NCBI GenBank assembly: GCA_027007005.1
Contig: JALTFO010000176.1
Span: 1-52,157 of the forward strand
Length of the DNA stretch: 52,157 bases
Reading direction: 5' to 3'
Source of the DNA: Candidatus Bipolaricaulota bacterium
GTDB taxonomy: Bacteria; Bipolaricaulota; Bipolaricaulia; UBA7950; UBA9294
This document shows positions 33,992 to 43,041 of this stretch, piece by piece. The translations under genes and the position numbers were made by a program. The stretch's first letter is position 1. Each line of letters starts with the position of its first letter. The notes beneath the pieces are model-generated. The model ran no database searches, was not told where the DNA came from, and saw only the letters and a program-made list of their open reading frames with translations.

Positions 33992-34270
33992 ATAAAGACA
34001 TACACGCAGCTGACCGAACAAGAACGACACCAGATTTACGCACTAAAGCAAGGCGGACAGACCGACAGCAGGATTGCAGCATTCCTGGGTCGTCACAAGT
34101 CCACAATCAGTAGGGAACTAGAGCGCAACAGTAGAGAAGGAGAATACCAGCCTGAGAAAGCACACCATCTGACGCTAGAGCGTAGGCGAGCTAAGATACG
34201 ACCCCGATTTGGTGGTTCTGTATGGACACAGATAACCCTGTATCTAGACACTTGCCTTGCTGACGTGTAG
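33992..34270 (+). pseudogene. IS30-family transposase remnant, N-terminal part
   Basis: A 92-codon frame from ATA 33992 to TAG 34268. The product has the IS30 start: TYTQLTEQERHQIYALKQGG, a helix-turn-helix with RIAAFLGRHKSTISRELERN, then Arg-rich ERRRAK. IS30 transposases are about 300-380 residues, so only the first quarter remains and no DDE catalytic core is left. The expected start codon is ATA, though AAGGAG sits 5 nt upstream at normal spacing, so the start may have mutated from ATG. No inverted repeats were seen. It occupies the 536-bp gap between the AEC and M42 genes; the rest of that gap holds nothing I recognise. Confidence 0.75.
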
Positions 34271-34300
34271 ACTGTCAACATCGTGAAAGAAGGAGGCGTG

Positions 34301-35368
34301 ATGGATAAAGGTAGAGTTGAGTTCTTGCGCAAGTGTGTGGACACAATCAGCCCATCCGGGTTCGAGGAAGAGATCTCTCGTATCTGGCGGGCCGAGGCGG
34401 ACAAGTTCTCCGATCGCACCTGGGCCGATGTCAACGGCAACGCGTACGCAGTGATCAACGAGGGCGGAAGCCCGCGGATTATGCTCGCCGGCCACATGGA
34501 TGAAATCGGACTGATGATCACCTACATTGACGACAAAGGATTCCTGTCGTTTGCGCCGATCGGCGGGTGGGATCCACAAGTATTGCCCGGCCAGCGCGTG
34601 CGCATACGAGGGAAGAAGGGCGTCACAATCGGGGTAGTCGGGAGGAAGCCGATTCACCTGCTGGAAGCCGAGGAACGCAAAAAGGTCGTCAAGTTCGACG
34701 GCCTGTGGATCGACATCGGCGCCAAGGACAAGAAGGATGCGGAGAAGCATATCTCGATCGGTGATCCTGCTGTGCTTGACTACGAGTTCACACCCTTGCT
34801 TAACGACTTGGCTGCCGCGCGCGCGTTCGACGATCGCGTCGGTGCGTTTGTCGTCCTCGAGGCGGCCCGGCTGGCCTCAAAGATGAATCCGAAGGCTGCG
34901 ATCTACGCGGTCGGCACGGTGCAAGAAGAGATCGGGCTGCGTGGTGCACACACAAGTGCGTTCGGGATCGATCCGCAGGTGGGAATCGCCGTGGATGTTG
35001 GCTTCGCCACAGATACACCAGGGATGGGTACCGAAAAGAAAAAGGTCGGAGACATCGCGATGGGCAAGGGCCCGATGATCGCACGCGGACCGAACATCAA
35101 TCCCAAGCTGTTCGATCTTCTCGTCAGCACCGCAAAGAAGGAGAAGATCCCATATCAAGTCGAGGGAGCACCACGCGGTACTGGGACGGATGCTAACGCA
35201 ATCCAGCTCACCCGCGCCGGGGTCGCCACCGGATTGATCTCAATTCCCAACCGCTACATGCATTCACCGTGCGAAGTCGTCCACCTCGGTGATCTAGAGA
35301 ACATAGCCAAGTTGATCGCCCACACAGTGGCGAGCATCGACGACAAGACCGATTTTATACCATCGTAA
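34301..35368 (+). CDS. M42-family metallo-aminopeptidase
   Basis: A 355-residue M42 (TET-type) aminopeptidase that trims peptides, forming large shells in many microbes. It begins RVEFLRKCVDTISPSGFEEE. The metal ligands are in AGHMDEIGL (His), FDDRVGAFV (Asp), EEIGLRGA (Glu pair), VAVDVGF (Asp) and MHSPCEVV (His). ATG 34301 has GGAGG 4 nt upstream; GTG 34283 is a possible earlier start. It stands alone, ending with a strong palindrome. Confidence 0.93.
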   Translation: MDKGRVEFLRKCVDTISPSGFEEEISRIWRAEADKFSDRTWADVNGNAYAVINEGGSPRIMLAGHMDEIGLMITYIDDKGFLSFAPIGGWDPQVLPGQRVRIRGKKGVTIGVVGRKPIHLLEAEERKKVVKFDGLWIDIGAKDKKDAEKHISIGDPAVLDYEFTPLLNDLAAARAFDDRVGAFVVLEAARLASKMNPKAAIYAVGTVQEEIGLRGAHTSAFGIDPQVGIAVDVGFATDTPGMGTEKKKVGDIAMGKGPMIARGPNINPKLFDLLVSTAKKEKIPYQVEGAPRGTGTDANAIQLTRAGVATGLISIPNRYMHSPCEVVHLGDLENIAKLIAHTVASIDDKTDFIPS

Positions 35369-35391
35369 GATAACTGGCTGATTGAGTGAGG

Positions 35392-35432
35392 GAGAGATTG
35401 AGTGATTGGCACCATGAATCACTCAATCTCTC
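35392..35432. repeat. perfect 16-bp palindrome after the M42 gene
   Basis: GAGAGATTGAGTGATT (35392-35407), a 9-nt loop, AATCACTCAATCTCTC (35417-35432). It carries the ATTGAGTGAT core also found at 28411-28441. It lies 24 bp past the M42 stop. There is no T run, so it may be an mRNA 3'-end stabiliser or a bidirectional terminator. Confidence 0.6.
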
Positions 35433-35460
35433 AGTCGCTAAGTGTATCAATTCCTCGCTC

Positions 35461-35489
35461 TTGACTATTGCGAGGTGCAGGCGTATAGT
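35461..35489 (+). promoter_or_regulatory. promoter of the thiamine operon
   Basis: TTGACT (35461-35466), 17-bp spacer, TATAGT (35484-35489). Transcription would begin just before the TPP riboswitch. Confidence 0.8.
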
Positions 35490-35501
35490 CACTACAAGCT
35501 A

Positions 35502-35618
<117 letters not shown>

Positions 35619-35656
35619 ATATCCCGCGTGGCCCAGCAAGTCTATGGGTCGTCATC

Positions 35657-36529
35657 ATGCGTGAGACCGATGTTTTGCGATTGATCGCTACGCGTGTCAC
35701 CGCTGCCGGTGATGATGCCGCGGTAGTCCCTTTCAAGGGAACGAACCTCATTCTAACTACAGACATGCTCCATCGGGAGACCGATTTTCCCACAGGGACA
35801 ACACCACGCACGATTGGCTGGAGGAGCGTAGCTGTTTCACTGTCCGATCTCGCGGCGATGGGAGCGCGGCCGCTTGGTGTTGTTTTAGCTCTCGCCGATG
35901 AGAATCTCGCCGAGAAGCTAGTCAGCGGTGTTCTCGACGGGGCACTCGCCTGCTGCGAGCAGTGCGGCACGCATCTCGTCGGAGGGGATATCGATCGTCA
36001 ACGTGAACTAACGCTTGTCAGCACCGGTGTCGGAGAGGCTGCGCGTCCGGTTCGTCGCGATGGTGCGAGGATCGGCGATCTGATCTGTGTCACCGGTGAA
36101 CTGGGACGCACAGCGGCGGGGCTCAATCTCTTCTCCTCTGGAGAAATGGAAGCAGCGAACGAGTTGTTCTGCTTCCCTCCGCGCGTGGAGTGGGGGATGA
36201 AGCTTGCACATCTTGCGAAGAGCATGCTCGACATCTCGGACGGCCTGGCGCATTCACTGCATCTCATCAGTTCGCAGAGCGGGGTTGGTTTTACTGTTGA
36301 ATGGAAGCGGCTCCCGATCATTCCCGCGCTATCAGGGCAGATCACCGGAGAAAATCTACGCGATGCTATCCTGTTTACCGGCGAGGACTACGAACTCCTG
36401 TTCACCGTACCGGCGGATCTTGTTACTAATATCGATCCCACGGTGCGTTTCACGATGATTGGACACGTCACAGGACACGGCTTTCTTCTCGATAACGAAC
36501 AACTCCCCGATCATGGCTACGAACACTAG
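35657..36529 (+). CDS. thiL: thiamine-monophosphate kinase
   Basis: Phosphorylates thiamine phosphate to TPP, the final step of thiamine synthesis. The 290-residue product has the N-terminal DDAAVVPFKG metal/substrate loop, VSLSDLAAMGARPLG, GGDIDRQRELTLVST and MLDISDGLAHSL motifs of the PurM/ThiL fold. It lies first behind the TPP riboswitch and 15 bp before thiB. No other thiamine synthesis genes are in the window, so the operon looks like salvage plus finishing. Confidence 0.95.
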   Translation: MRETDVLRLIATRVTAAGDDAAVVPFKGTNLILTTDMLHRETDFPTGTTPRTIGWRSVAVSLSDLAAMGARPLGVVLALADENLAEKLVSGVLDGALACCEQCGTHLVGGDIDRQRELTLVSTGVGEAARPVRRDGARIGDLICVTGELGRTAAGLNLFSSGEMEAANELFCFPPRVEWGMKLAHLAKSMLDISDGLAHSLHLISSQSGVGFTVEWKRLPIIPALSGQITGENLRDAILFTGEDYELLFTVPADLVTNIDPTVRFTMIGHVTGHGFLLDNEQLPDHGYEH

Positions 36530-36544
36530 AAGGAGATGGTTTTC

Positions 36545-37570
36545 ATGAAAAAGGTAATCACGCTAATGCTGCTTCTCATGATCTGCATTGCGCCGCTACT
36601 TGTGGCACGCGAAAAGATCGTCGTTTATACCTATGATTCGTTCGTCTCTTGGGGGCCGGCCGCGGCGCTCAAGAAGGCGTTCTCTGCAAAATACGATTGC
36701 GACGTGGAGTACGTGACAGCGGGAGGCGGAAAGGCGACCCTGTCGCGTCTGATCGCCGAGCGCGATGCCGGAGAAACCAACGCCGACCTGTTTATGGCGG
36801 AGCTAAACGATGTACCGCGGATAGCGGACTACGACCTGTTCTTGCCCATGACCTCGGATGACATAGGAAATCTGGCAAGCGTGCCAGCGAATCTGCTCGC
36901 TACCGGATTACCCGGATTCGTCCCCTACGAGTATGGATACATCACCCTGACCTACGACTCGCAGGCGTTCTCCACGCAGTCGCCGCCTGCAACCCTGGAA
37001 GACCTGGCAGATCCTGCCTACGCGGGTAAGCTGATCTGCGAGGATCCACGCACCTCGTCAACAGGATTCTCTTTCCTATTGTGGACGATCGCCCACTTTG
37101 GCGAGGATGGGTATCTTGACTTCTGGCGCTCAATCCACGATTCGCTACTTACCATCACCCAGGGGTGGGGCGAAGCGTGGAGCCTGCTCACGCATGGTGA
37201 GGCACCGCTCATGGTCAGCTTCTCCACCGATACCGCCTACGCTGCGGTGTCTGGCGATCCACTACGTTACCGAGCCTACGCCCCCGCTGGCGAAGGATAT
37301 CGCACCGTATATGGAATCGGCGTTGTAAAGGGGACGCGTCACGTCAAGCTGGCCAAGGAGTTTATCGATCTTCTCTTGTCAAAGAAAATGCAAGAGTTAA
37401 TTCCAACAACTGAGATCATGTTCCCAGCGAACAGCAATGCTGATCTTCCACCAGCGTTTCAGAAATACGCGATCGTTCCAAAAACAGCACTTTCCATCCC
37501 GCTCAACATCGTTGGAGAGAGAATGGATAAATGGTTGCATGCCTGGGAGACGGTGATCACTCAACCGTGA
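36545..37570 (+). CDS. thiB: thiamine ABC transporter substrate-binding protein
   Basis: Extracytoplasmic binding protein that feeds thiamine or its phosphates to ThiP/ThiQ. The 341-residue product has a signal peptide (MKKVITLMLLLMICIAPLLVA), then EKIVVYTYDSFVSWGPAAALKKAF, the usual ThiB start. The PYEYGYITLTYDS block and a WGEAWSLLTHGE patch also fit. The start at 36545 has AAGGAG 9 nt upstream; ATG 36536 is too near. It overlaps thiP by 4 bp as GTGA. Confidence 0.93.
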   Translation: MKKVITLMLLLMICIAPLLVAREKIVVYTYDSFVSWGPAAALKKAFSAKYDCDVEYVTAGGGKATLSRLIAERDAGETNADLFMAELNDVPRIADYDLFLPMTSDDIGNLASVPANLLATGLPGFVPYEYGYITLTYDSQAFSTQSPPATLEDLADPAYAGKLICEDPRTSSTGFSFLLWTIAHFGEDGYLDFWRSIHDSLLTITQGWGEAWSLLTHGEAPLMVSFSTDTAYAAVSGDPLRYRAYAPAGEGYRTVYGIGVVKGTRHVKLAKEFIDLLLSKKMQELIPTTEIMFPANSNADLPPAFQKYAIVPKTALSIPLNIVGERMDKWLHAWETVITQP

Positions 37571-39222
37571 CACGCGGCGGGTATTTGGCCTTGTTGGCTT
37601 TGTTCGGGTTGCTTGCGCTCGTCTTCTATTACCCGTTGGCGACGGTCCTCTCCATGGCGTTCAGGGGTCCGAGCGGGTGGAGCCTGTCTGCTATTGCAAG
37701 CATTGTCACCGATCCCTACTACGTGCACCTGATCCTGTTCACCATTAAGCAGGCTGTCTACAGCACGCTACTGAGCTTGGGGATTGGCCTTGTTGGAGCG
37801 TATATCCTTACCCGTTACGATTTTCCAGGGAAGCGGATGATTCGCTCGCTCACCGTGATTCCGTTTGTCCTGCCAGCGATCGTCGTCGCGTTGGGGTTCA
37901 TCCTCTTCTTCGGGAATAGCGGGTACCTCAATCGCGGGCTAATCTGGCTATTTGGCTTGTCACAACCGCCACTTCACATCCTCTATTGCCTCTTGGGAAT
38001 CGTGCTTGCCCACGCATTCTACAATGCCCCCATCGTTATGCGCGTGGTGAGTGCGTCCTGGGAGGGATTCGACCCCTCGATTGATGAGGCTGCAGTGTCG
38101 CTTGGTGCTGGGAGACTGAGACGCTTTGTCGGGATCACACTTCCTCGGTTAATGCCTGCGATCCTCTCAAGCTCTGCACTCGTGTTCGTCTTCACCTTCC
38201 TCTCCTTTCCAATTGTCCTCACCCTAGGAGGGGCGCGCTACGCGACGATCGAGGTGGGAATCTACACGCTCGTGAGGACGCTCCTCGATTACAACCACGG
38301 CGCAGCTTTGATCTTGGTAGAAATGGCGATCTCACTGTCCTTTACCTATATCTACCTACGTGCCGAGGGGCACCTGGCGAACACTACGCGTGGATCGAGA
38401 CACGCAGCGCCAAGGGTGCTCTTTGCACCTCCGATCAGTGCAGGGAAGGCGTTGATTGGCCTGTACGCGATTGTCACCTGCATATTCTTCCTTGGGCCTA
38501 TCGTGTCAATCGTCGTCGATTCGCTTCGTGGAGCCCAGTACTGGACGCTTGCTAACTATGCCCAGCTCTTCTCGCAACGTTACAACGCGTTTCTCGGCAC
38601 ATCACCGCTTGCCACGGTGCGCACCAGCTTGGTTATCGCGTCGTTAGCAACAGCAATAAGCCTGTTAGTTGGCACAACGATCAGTTTCTTTGTCGCACGC
38701 ACGAGAATCATCGGGAAATGGGGGATCGAAGCGCTGCTGATGGCTCCACTCGCTGTCTCATCCGTAGCGATTGGATTTGCCCTCCTGCGCGGACTGTCCG
38801 CACCGCCTTTGAAGTTGGGGGGAACGCTTATCGCCATCGTCATCGCCCATGCGGTCCTCATCTACCCATTTGTCGTCCGTGTGCTGCGTCCGATATTGGA
38901 GGGACTCGATCTAAGCCTTGTGGAGGCGGCGCGCGCTCTCGGTTCGTCACGAGGCCGCGCCTTCTTCGATATCGAGCTTCCCCTTCTCAGACAAGCGCTG
39001 CTGGTGGCAGCAGTCTTTGCCTTTGCTCTAAGCATGGGAGAGATGTCAGCAACCATCATCCTCATGCGCCCAGGGCTTTCTACGATCCCCATCGCTGTAT
39101 ACGGCCTCCTCTCAGCGCGGCAGTTCGGCGCAGCGAGCGCGATGGCAGTTGTACTGATTGTTGTTACAGCGGTGGCGTTCATCGCGATCGATCGGTTGGG
39201 CGGAAGGAGGCTGAATGCCTGA
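37567..39222 (+). CDS. thiP: thiamine ABC transporter permease
   Basis: A double-length permease (551 residues) with two BPD-type domains of about six helices each. The EAA loops are at DEAAVSLGAGRLRRFVGITLPRLMPAI and VEAARALGSSRGRAFFDIELPLLRQAL. The start is GTG 37567, overlapping the thiB stop; the longer frame to 37531 lies mostly inside thiB. It overlaps thiQ by 8 bp. Confidence 0.93.
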   Translation: MTRGGYLALLALFGLLALVFYYPLATVLSMAFRGPSGWSLSAIASIVTDPYYVHLILFTIKQAVYSTLLSLGIGLVGAYILTRYDFPGKRMIRSLTVIPFVLPAIVVALGFILFFGNSGYLNRGLIWLFGLSQPPLHILYCLLGIVLAHAFYNAPIVMRVVSASWEGFDPSIDEAAVSLGAGRLRRFVGITLPRLMPAILSSSALVFVFTFLSFPIVLTLGGARYATIEVGIYTLVRTLLDYNHGAALILVEMAISLSFTYIYLRAEGHLANTTRGSRHAAPRVLFAPPISAGKALIGLYAIVTCIFFLGPIVSIVVDSLRGAQYWTLANYAQLFSQRYNAFLGTSPLATVRTSLVIASLATAISLLVGTTISFFVARTRIIGKWGIEALLMAPLAVSSVAIGFALLRGLSAPPLKLGGTLIAIVIAHAVLIYPFVVRVLRPILEGLDLSLVEAARALGSSRGRAFFDIELPLLRQALLVAAVFAFALSMGEMSATIILMRPGLSTIPIAVYGLLSARQFGAASAMAVVLIVVTAVAFIAIDRLGGRRLNA

Positions 39223-40273
39223 GCTTGCGGTATCCAATCTGCACAAGTCGTTTGGGGCGGTGCACGCTGTGGACGGGATCGACTTTACGCTTGATAAGGG
39301 GGAGATTCTCGCCTTGTTGGGTCCATCCGGGTGCGGGAAGACGACGACGTTGAGGCTCATCGCTGGGTTCGAGCATCCAGATGCAGGGACAGTGACGCTG
39401 CAGGGGGATGATCTCCTCGCCGTGGCACCGGAGAGGCGCAAGATCGGCTTTGTCTTTCAGAACTACGCGCTATTTCCTCACATGAACGTGGCCCAGAACA
39501 TTGCTTATGGGATCCGCTTTGCGCCGCACCACAGGGAGCGGGTGCAGAAGCTCTTGGCACTCGTCGATCTTTCAGGACTGGAAAAGCGTTACCCGCGAGA
39601 ACTCTCCTCAGGCCAGTGTCAACGCGTGGCGCTGGCGCGCGCCCTTGCCCCACAGCCTCGCTTGCTCTTGCTCGACGAACCGCTCTCCGCACTCGACGCG
39701 AAGCTGCGGGAGTCCCTGCGACAGGAGATCCGGCGCATCCAGCGGGAAGTGAACCTCTCGACGATACACGTCACGCATGACCAGGACGAGGCGATGGCCA
39801 TCTCCGATCACATCGCGGTGATGAACGCCGGCAGGATCGAGCAAATTGGAACCCCAAGTGAGGTCTACTCCCGACCAAGAAGCGCATTTGTTGCCTCTTT
39901 CATTGGGCATGCTAATGTGGTTGAAGGAACGGTCATCTCCGCGAATGAGGGAGCGCTGGAAATAGACGCGGGCGGCCTCCGGCTTCGCACTGTGCGATCG
40001 AGCGGGGACTTTCATCTGGGAGACGATGCCCTTCTCTTCTGCAAGGAGGAGGATGCACGCCTGGGCGGGGAGGGGGAGAATTGTGTACCAGCAGCGAGGA
40101 TCATCATTACAGAGTATCACGGAGAGATGATTAGCGCCCATCTGGAGAGCCAGATCGGGCCACTGCGCGTACGCCTTCCCGCAAGCATGGCAAGCAATGT
40201 GCAAGTTGGCAGAGAAGTTTCAGTCTTCTTTCCACCTGAGGCCTGCCAGGTCTTTCTGCGGAAAGAGAGCTAG
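39215..40273 (+). CDS. thiQ: thiamine ABC transporter ATP-binding protein
   Basis: ATPase of the thiamine importer. Walker A GPSGCGKTT at 36-44, Q-loop FVFQNYALFPH, signature LSSGQCQRVALARAL near 128-142, Walker B LLLLDEPLSAL. The 352-residue length includes a C-terminal TOBE/regulatory extension, longer than the roughly 230-residue ThiQ of E. coli and more like PotA/FbpC types. Its place after thiB-thiP and behind a TPP riboswitch supports thiamine as the substrate. It overlaps purB tail to tail by 4 bp. Confidence 0.9.
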   Translation: MPELAVSNLHKSFGAVHAVDGIDFTLDKGEILALLGPSGCGKTTTLRLIAGFEHPDAGTVTLQGDDLLAVAPERRKIGFVFQNYALFPHMNVAQNIAYGIRFAPHHRERVQKLLALVDLSGLEKRYPRELSSGQCQRVALARALAPQPRLLLLDEPLSALDAKLRESLRQEIRRIQREVNLSTIHVTHDQDEAMAISDHIAVMNAGRIEQIGTPSEVYSRPRSAFVASFIGHANVVEGTVISANEGALEIDAGGLRLRTVRSSGDFHLGDDALLFCKEEDARLGGEGENCVPAARIIITEYHGEMISAHLESQIGPLRVRLPASMASNVQVGREVSVFFPPEACQVFLRKES

Positions 40274-41556
40274 CTTGCTTGCTCTCTTTCGATCAAGCGT
40301 CGGCTGGTAGCGCGGATACCCATCAGGATCTGATTCTCATCGATCTTCGCCCTGTCCAAGAGGGAAGTCATCCGCTCCTCCTCGCGCAGCACATCGATGA
40401 GCGATCTCTCGTGCTCGAAGGCCCTCATCGATGCTTTCTTAATTATCTCGTGCGCTTCGTTTCGCGCCATCCCCTGCTCGACGAGCGCGATCAGGATCGC
40501 TTGCGAATAGATCGCCCCATGTGTCAGGTCCAAATTGCGCGCGATGGCATCCTTATGCACGACAATGCCCTCGATGATCGTCCTCATCCTGACAAGCATG
40601 TAGTGCAGCAGGGTAAACGAATCCGGGATGATCACGCGCTCAACGGATGAATGCGACATATCGCGCTCGTGCCACAGCGCGACGTTCTCCAGCGCTGCCT
40701 GCAGATTTGCACGCAGTATTCGCGCTAGGCCGCAGATTCGCTCTGATGTAATCGGATTGCGCTTGTGCGGCATCGACGACGATCCCTCGGGCACCGGTTC
40801 CTCCATTTCGCTGACTTCAGTGCGGGAAAGGTGCCTTATCTCGAGCGCGATCTTCTCAAGCGTCGCCCCGGTGATGGCGATCGCGGCCAGAACCTCTGCA
40901 TGGCGGTCACGCTGCAGCACCTGATTTGCCACGCGCGCCGGGCGGAGCCCAAGCTTGTTCAACGCCAGCTCTTCCACCTGCGGTGAGACTTGCGTGTACG
41001 TCCCAACCGGGCCAGAAAGCTTCCCCACGCTGATCGTTTCTCTTGCTCCCTCCAGGCGGTCGATATCGCGGTCGATCTCGCTCTTCCACAGGAGGAACTT
41101 CAATCCGAGGGTCGTCGGCTCGGCGTGCATCCCATGTGTGCGCCCGACAACGATAAGATCCTGATACTCGCGAGCCCTACGCAACAGCTCTGCTTCCAGA
41201 GAGCGCGTCTCATTCAGGACCAAGCCGAGGCCGGCACGCATTTGTAGCGACAGCGCCGTGTCCTTGACGTCGGATGAGGTGAGGCCACGGTGGATGAACC
41301 GCCCGGCGTCTCCTGCTTGTTCCTCGAGCGAGCGGATGAATGCCAGCAGATCGTGACGGATCTCGCCCTCAATCTCCAGGGCCCGCTCCACATCAACGTG
41401 GACCACGTCTCGCACGGCAGCGTACGTCCCGTGCGGGACCTCGCCCATTTCCTCCATCGCAGAAAGCGCTGCCAGTTCGACAGAAAGCCACTGTTCGTAC
41501 TGTGCCTTTAGCGTCCACAATTCCTTCATCGGCGACAAGCTATATCGATCGATCAT
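40270..41556 (-). CDS. purB: adenylosuccinate lyase
   Basis: Cleaves SAICAR and adenylosuccinate in purine synthesis. The 428-residue product has the fumarase/aspartase superfamily signature SSMPHKRNP near residue 255, the catalytic TSSDVKDTALSLQ block near 88 and a GRTHGMHAEPTT loop near 138. It converges with thiQ and follows the HEPN/MNT genes, all on the minus strand, 6 bp after the HEPN stop on the opposite side. Confidence 0.96.
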   Translation of the reverse strand: MIDRYSLSPMKELWTLKAQYEQWLSVELAALSAMEEMGEVPHGTYAAVRDVVHVDVERALEIEGEIRHDLLAFIRSLEEQAGDAGRFIHRGLTSSDVKDTALSLQMRAGLGLVLNETRSLEAELLRRAREYQDLIVVGRTHGMHAEPTTLGLKFLLWKSEIDRDIDRLEGARETISVGKLSGPVGTYTQVSPQVEELALNKLGLRPARVANQVLQRDRHAEVLAAIAITGATLEKIALEIRHLSRTEVSEMEEPVPEGSSSMPHKRNPITSERICGLARILRANLQAALENVALWHERDMSHSSVERVIIPDSFTLLHYMLVRMRTIIEGIVVHKDAIARNLDLTHGAIYSQAILIALVEQGMARNEAHEIIKKASMRAFEHERSLIDVLREEERMTSLLDRAKIDENQILMGIRATSRRLIEREQAS

Positions 41557-41562
41557 GTCCTC

Positions 41563-41946
41563 TTACACTTTTCCCTTCAAGAACTCGCCAATCTCTTGGA
41601 TGAACTCGTCGGCCCACTCGATAACTTGACTCGCCCGTTCGTTCCCTATGGTTCCTGGAGCATCGTAGTCCCCTATCGTCCTCAAGTCGAAAGCATCCAA
41701 TAAGTATTTATGCAGGTGACGGGGAACGAGCCCTTGATTAGCAAGTTGCCGGCCAAAAGCGGCAACTACAGCGGAATGCTTCGAGAAGCTCAATCCCATG
41801 GTGAGAAGGGCGGCTTCTGCCGCATAGAACATTCCATAATAGGCGCGTGAAGTAGCAAAACCATAGTAATTCGCTTGTCGAAGCAGTCTGGCAGCTGCAA
41901 GACTCTCCTGAGCCTTCTGCAGTAACTGAGTCGTTACACTATCCAT
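41563..41946 (-). CDS. HEPN-domain protein (toxin-like)
   Basis: A 127-residue all-helical HEPN protein of the PF05168 type. The motif SRAYYGMFYAAEAALL near residue 33 and SKHSAVVAAF near 55 are typical, with a DLRTIGDYDAP end. HEPN proteins are often RNases, but the R-x4-6-H active motif is not evident here. It starts with ATG overlapping the MNT stop by one base, so the two are a HEPN/MNT pair: a toxin-antitoxin or nucleotidyl-transfer module. Confidence 0.85.
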   Translation of the reverse strand: MDSVTTQLLQKAQESLAAARLLRQANYYGFATSRAYYGMFYAAEAALLTMGLSFSKHSAVVAAFGRQLANQGLVPRHLHKYLLDAFDLRTIGDYDAPGTIGNERASQVIEWADEFIQEIGEFLKGKV

Positions 41947-42287
41947 CAGACAGAAACCCCTTCTCGTCTCGCGTTGATGAACAACGGTTTTCGTTCCTGC
42001 TCCAAAGCACGTTTTCCCACCGGAAGCACGGAAAGAACAATGTCATGCTTGAGGGACACCTCGAAAAGAAGCTCAGAAAGCCGTTCTCGTTCAGCGAGCG
42101 GGTCCACAACCTGATCAAGCACAACCATCAGATCCAAATCGGAGCCCTCCTCAGCATCTCCGCGTGCATACGAGCCATAGACAAGCAAGTACTTGAGGCG
42201 GGATCCATAGATCATCGAAAGCTCGCGTTTGAGCTCCGAAAGAATGGGTCTCACTCCTTCAATAGATCTCCTTCTGCTTTCATCCAT
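41946..42287 (-). CDS. MNT-family nucleotidyltransferase
   Basis: A 113-residue minimal nucleotidyltransferase. The GSYARGDAEEGSDLDLMVV motif, with G-S and the D-x-D pair, is intact. In such pairs the MNT protein modifies or neutralises the HEPN partner. ATG 42287 has AGAGGTG 6 nt before it and is preferred over 42329, which has no site. It precedes the HEPN gene. Confidence 0.85.
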   Translation of the reverse strand: MDESRRRSIEGVRPILSELKRELSMIYGSRLKYLLVYGSYARGDAEEGSDLDLMVVLDQVVDPLAERERLSELLFEVSLKHDIVLSVLPVGKRALEQERKPLFINARREGVSV

Positions 42288-42343
42288 TGCCACACCTCTC
42301 ATCTTTGTCGGTGTCGACTCTTTCGTCATTGCTTTAGCTTCTT

Positions 42344-42372
42344 ATTATGACACGATGCTGGGCACTTGCCAA
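42344..42372 (-). promoter_or_regulatory. promoter of the MNT-HEPN pair
   Basis: TTGGCA (complement of 42367-42372), 17-bp spacer, CATAAT (complement of 42344-42349). The rest of the gap to 42512 has nothing I recognise. Confidence 0.6.
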
Positions 42373-42512
42373 ACTGGGAATCCTCAGCAGACAGGCGCCA
42401 GTCGCCTCCTCTCACGGGGCACAAACAACCATCACAGCCCGGTTATATGCCATGTGTCCACTAAGAACAGAGCTTACAAAGGTTCGTTGAAGTTACACAC
42501 TGGAGTTCTTCA

Positions 42513-42941
42513 TTAGTCACTAACAAACTGCACGTTGTCCCAGAAAGCGCGGATCGTATTTGCGCGTGCTTCCATCTCCTCATTGCCCACCGGCTTAGTG
42601 ATGTACGCAGCTGCCCCTCGTTTGTAGGCTCGGTCGATATCCATGATCTGTCGCGAGATAGTCCATATCACAATGGGAATTGTGGCTAACGCTGGAACAG
42701 ACTTAATGCGCTTCAGTACCCCCAGGCCATTAACCTTCGGCATATTTAGGTTCAGGATGAACAAGTCAGGCCTCCATACCTCGGCGTATGCTCGTTCTCT
42801 GAGCATGAACTCGATCGCCTCCTCTCCATCCTTCACAACGGCGATCTCCCACACTGGCTTCTTCTTGAACGCTTTAACAAGCGGCCTTACGTCATCCGGG
42901 TAATCCTCAGCAATTAGCACTCTCTTCGCTCGATCAAGCAT
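42513..42941 (-). CDS. receiver-domain protein lacking the phospho-acceptor Asp
   Basis: A 142-residue stand-alone CheY/Rcp1-like receiver. The acidic pocket is Glu12-Asp13 (AEDYPDD) and the conserved lysine is Lys116 (YITKPVG). The phospho-acceptor position in FILNLNMP is Asn64 where family members have Asp (LDLNMP). So it cannot be phosphorylated in the normal way. It may work as a constitutive or phosphorylation-independent adaptor. No sensor kinase is adjacent. The start is backed by AAGGAGGGG. Confidence 0.85.
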   Translation of the reverse strand: MLDRAKRVLIAEDYPDDVRPLVKAFKKKPVWEIAVVKDGEEAIEFMLRERAYAEVWRPDLFILNLNMPKVNGLGVLKRIKSVPALATIPIVIWTISRQIMDIDRAYKRGAAAYITKPVGNEEMEARANTIRAFWDNVQFVSD

Positions 42942-43041
42942 GCTGCATCCCCTCCTTTTCAGACCGGTTAGCTTTTTTGCTCGTGCTGCCTCTTTCTCAT
43001 CTTCTCAATAGTGCGTGTACGATTCAAGACCGTTTGTTGAG

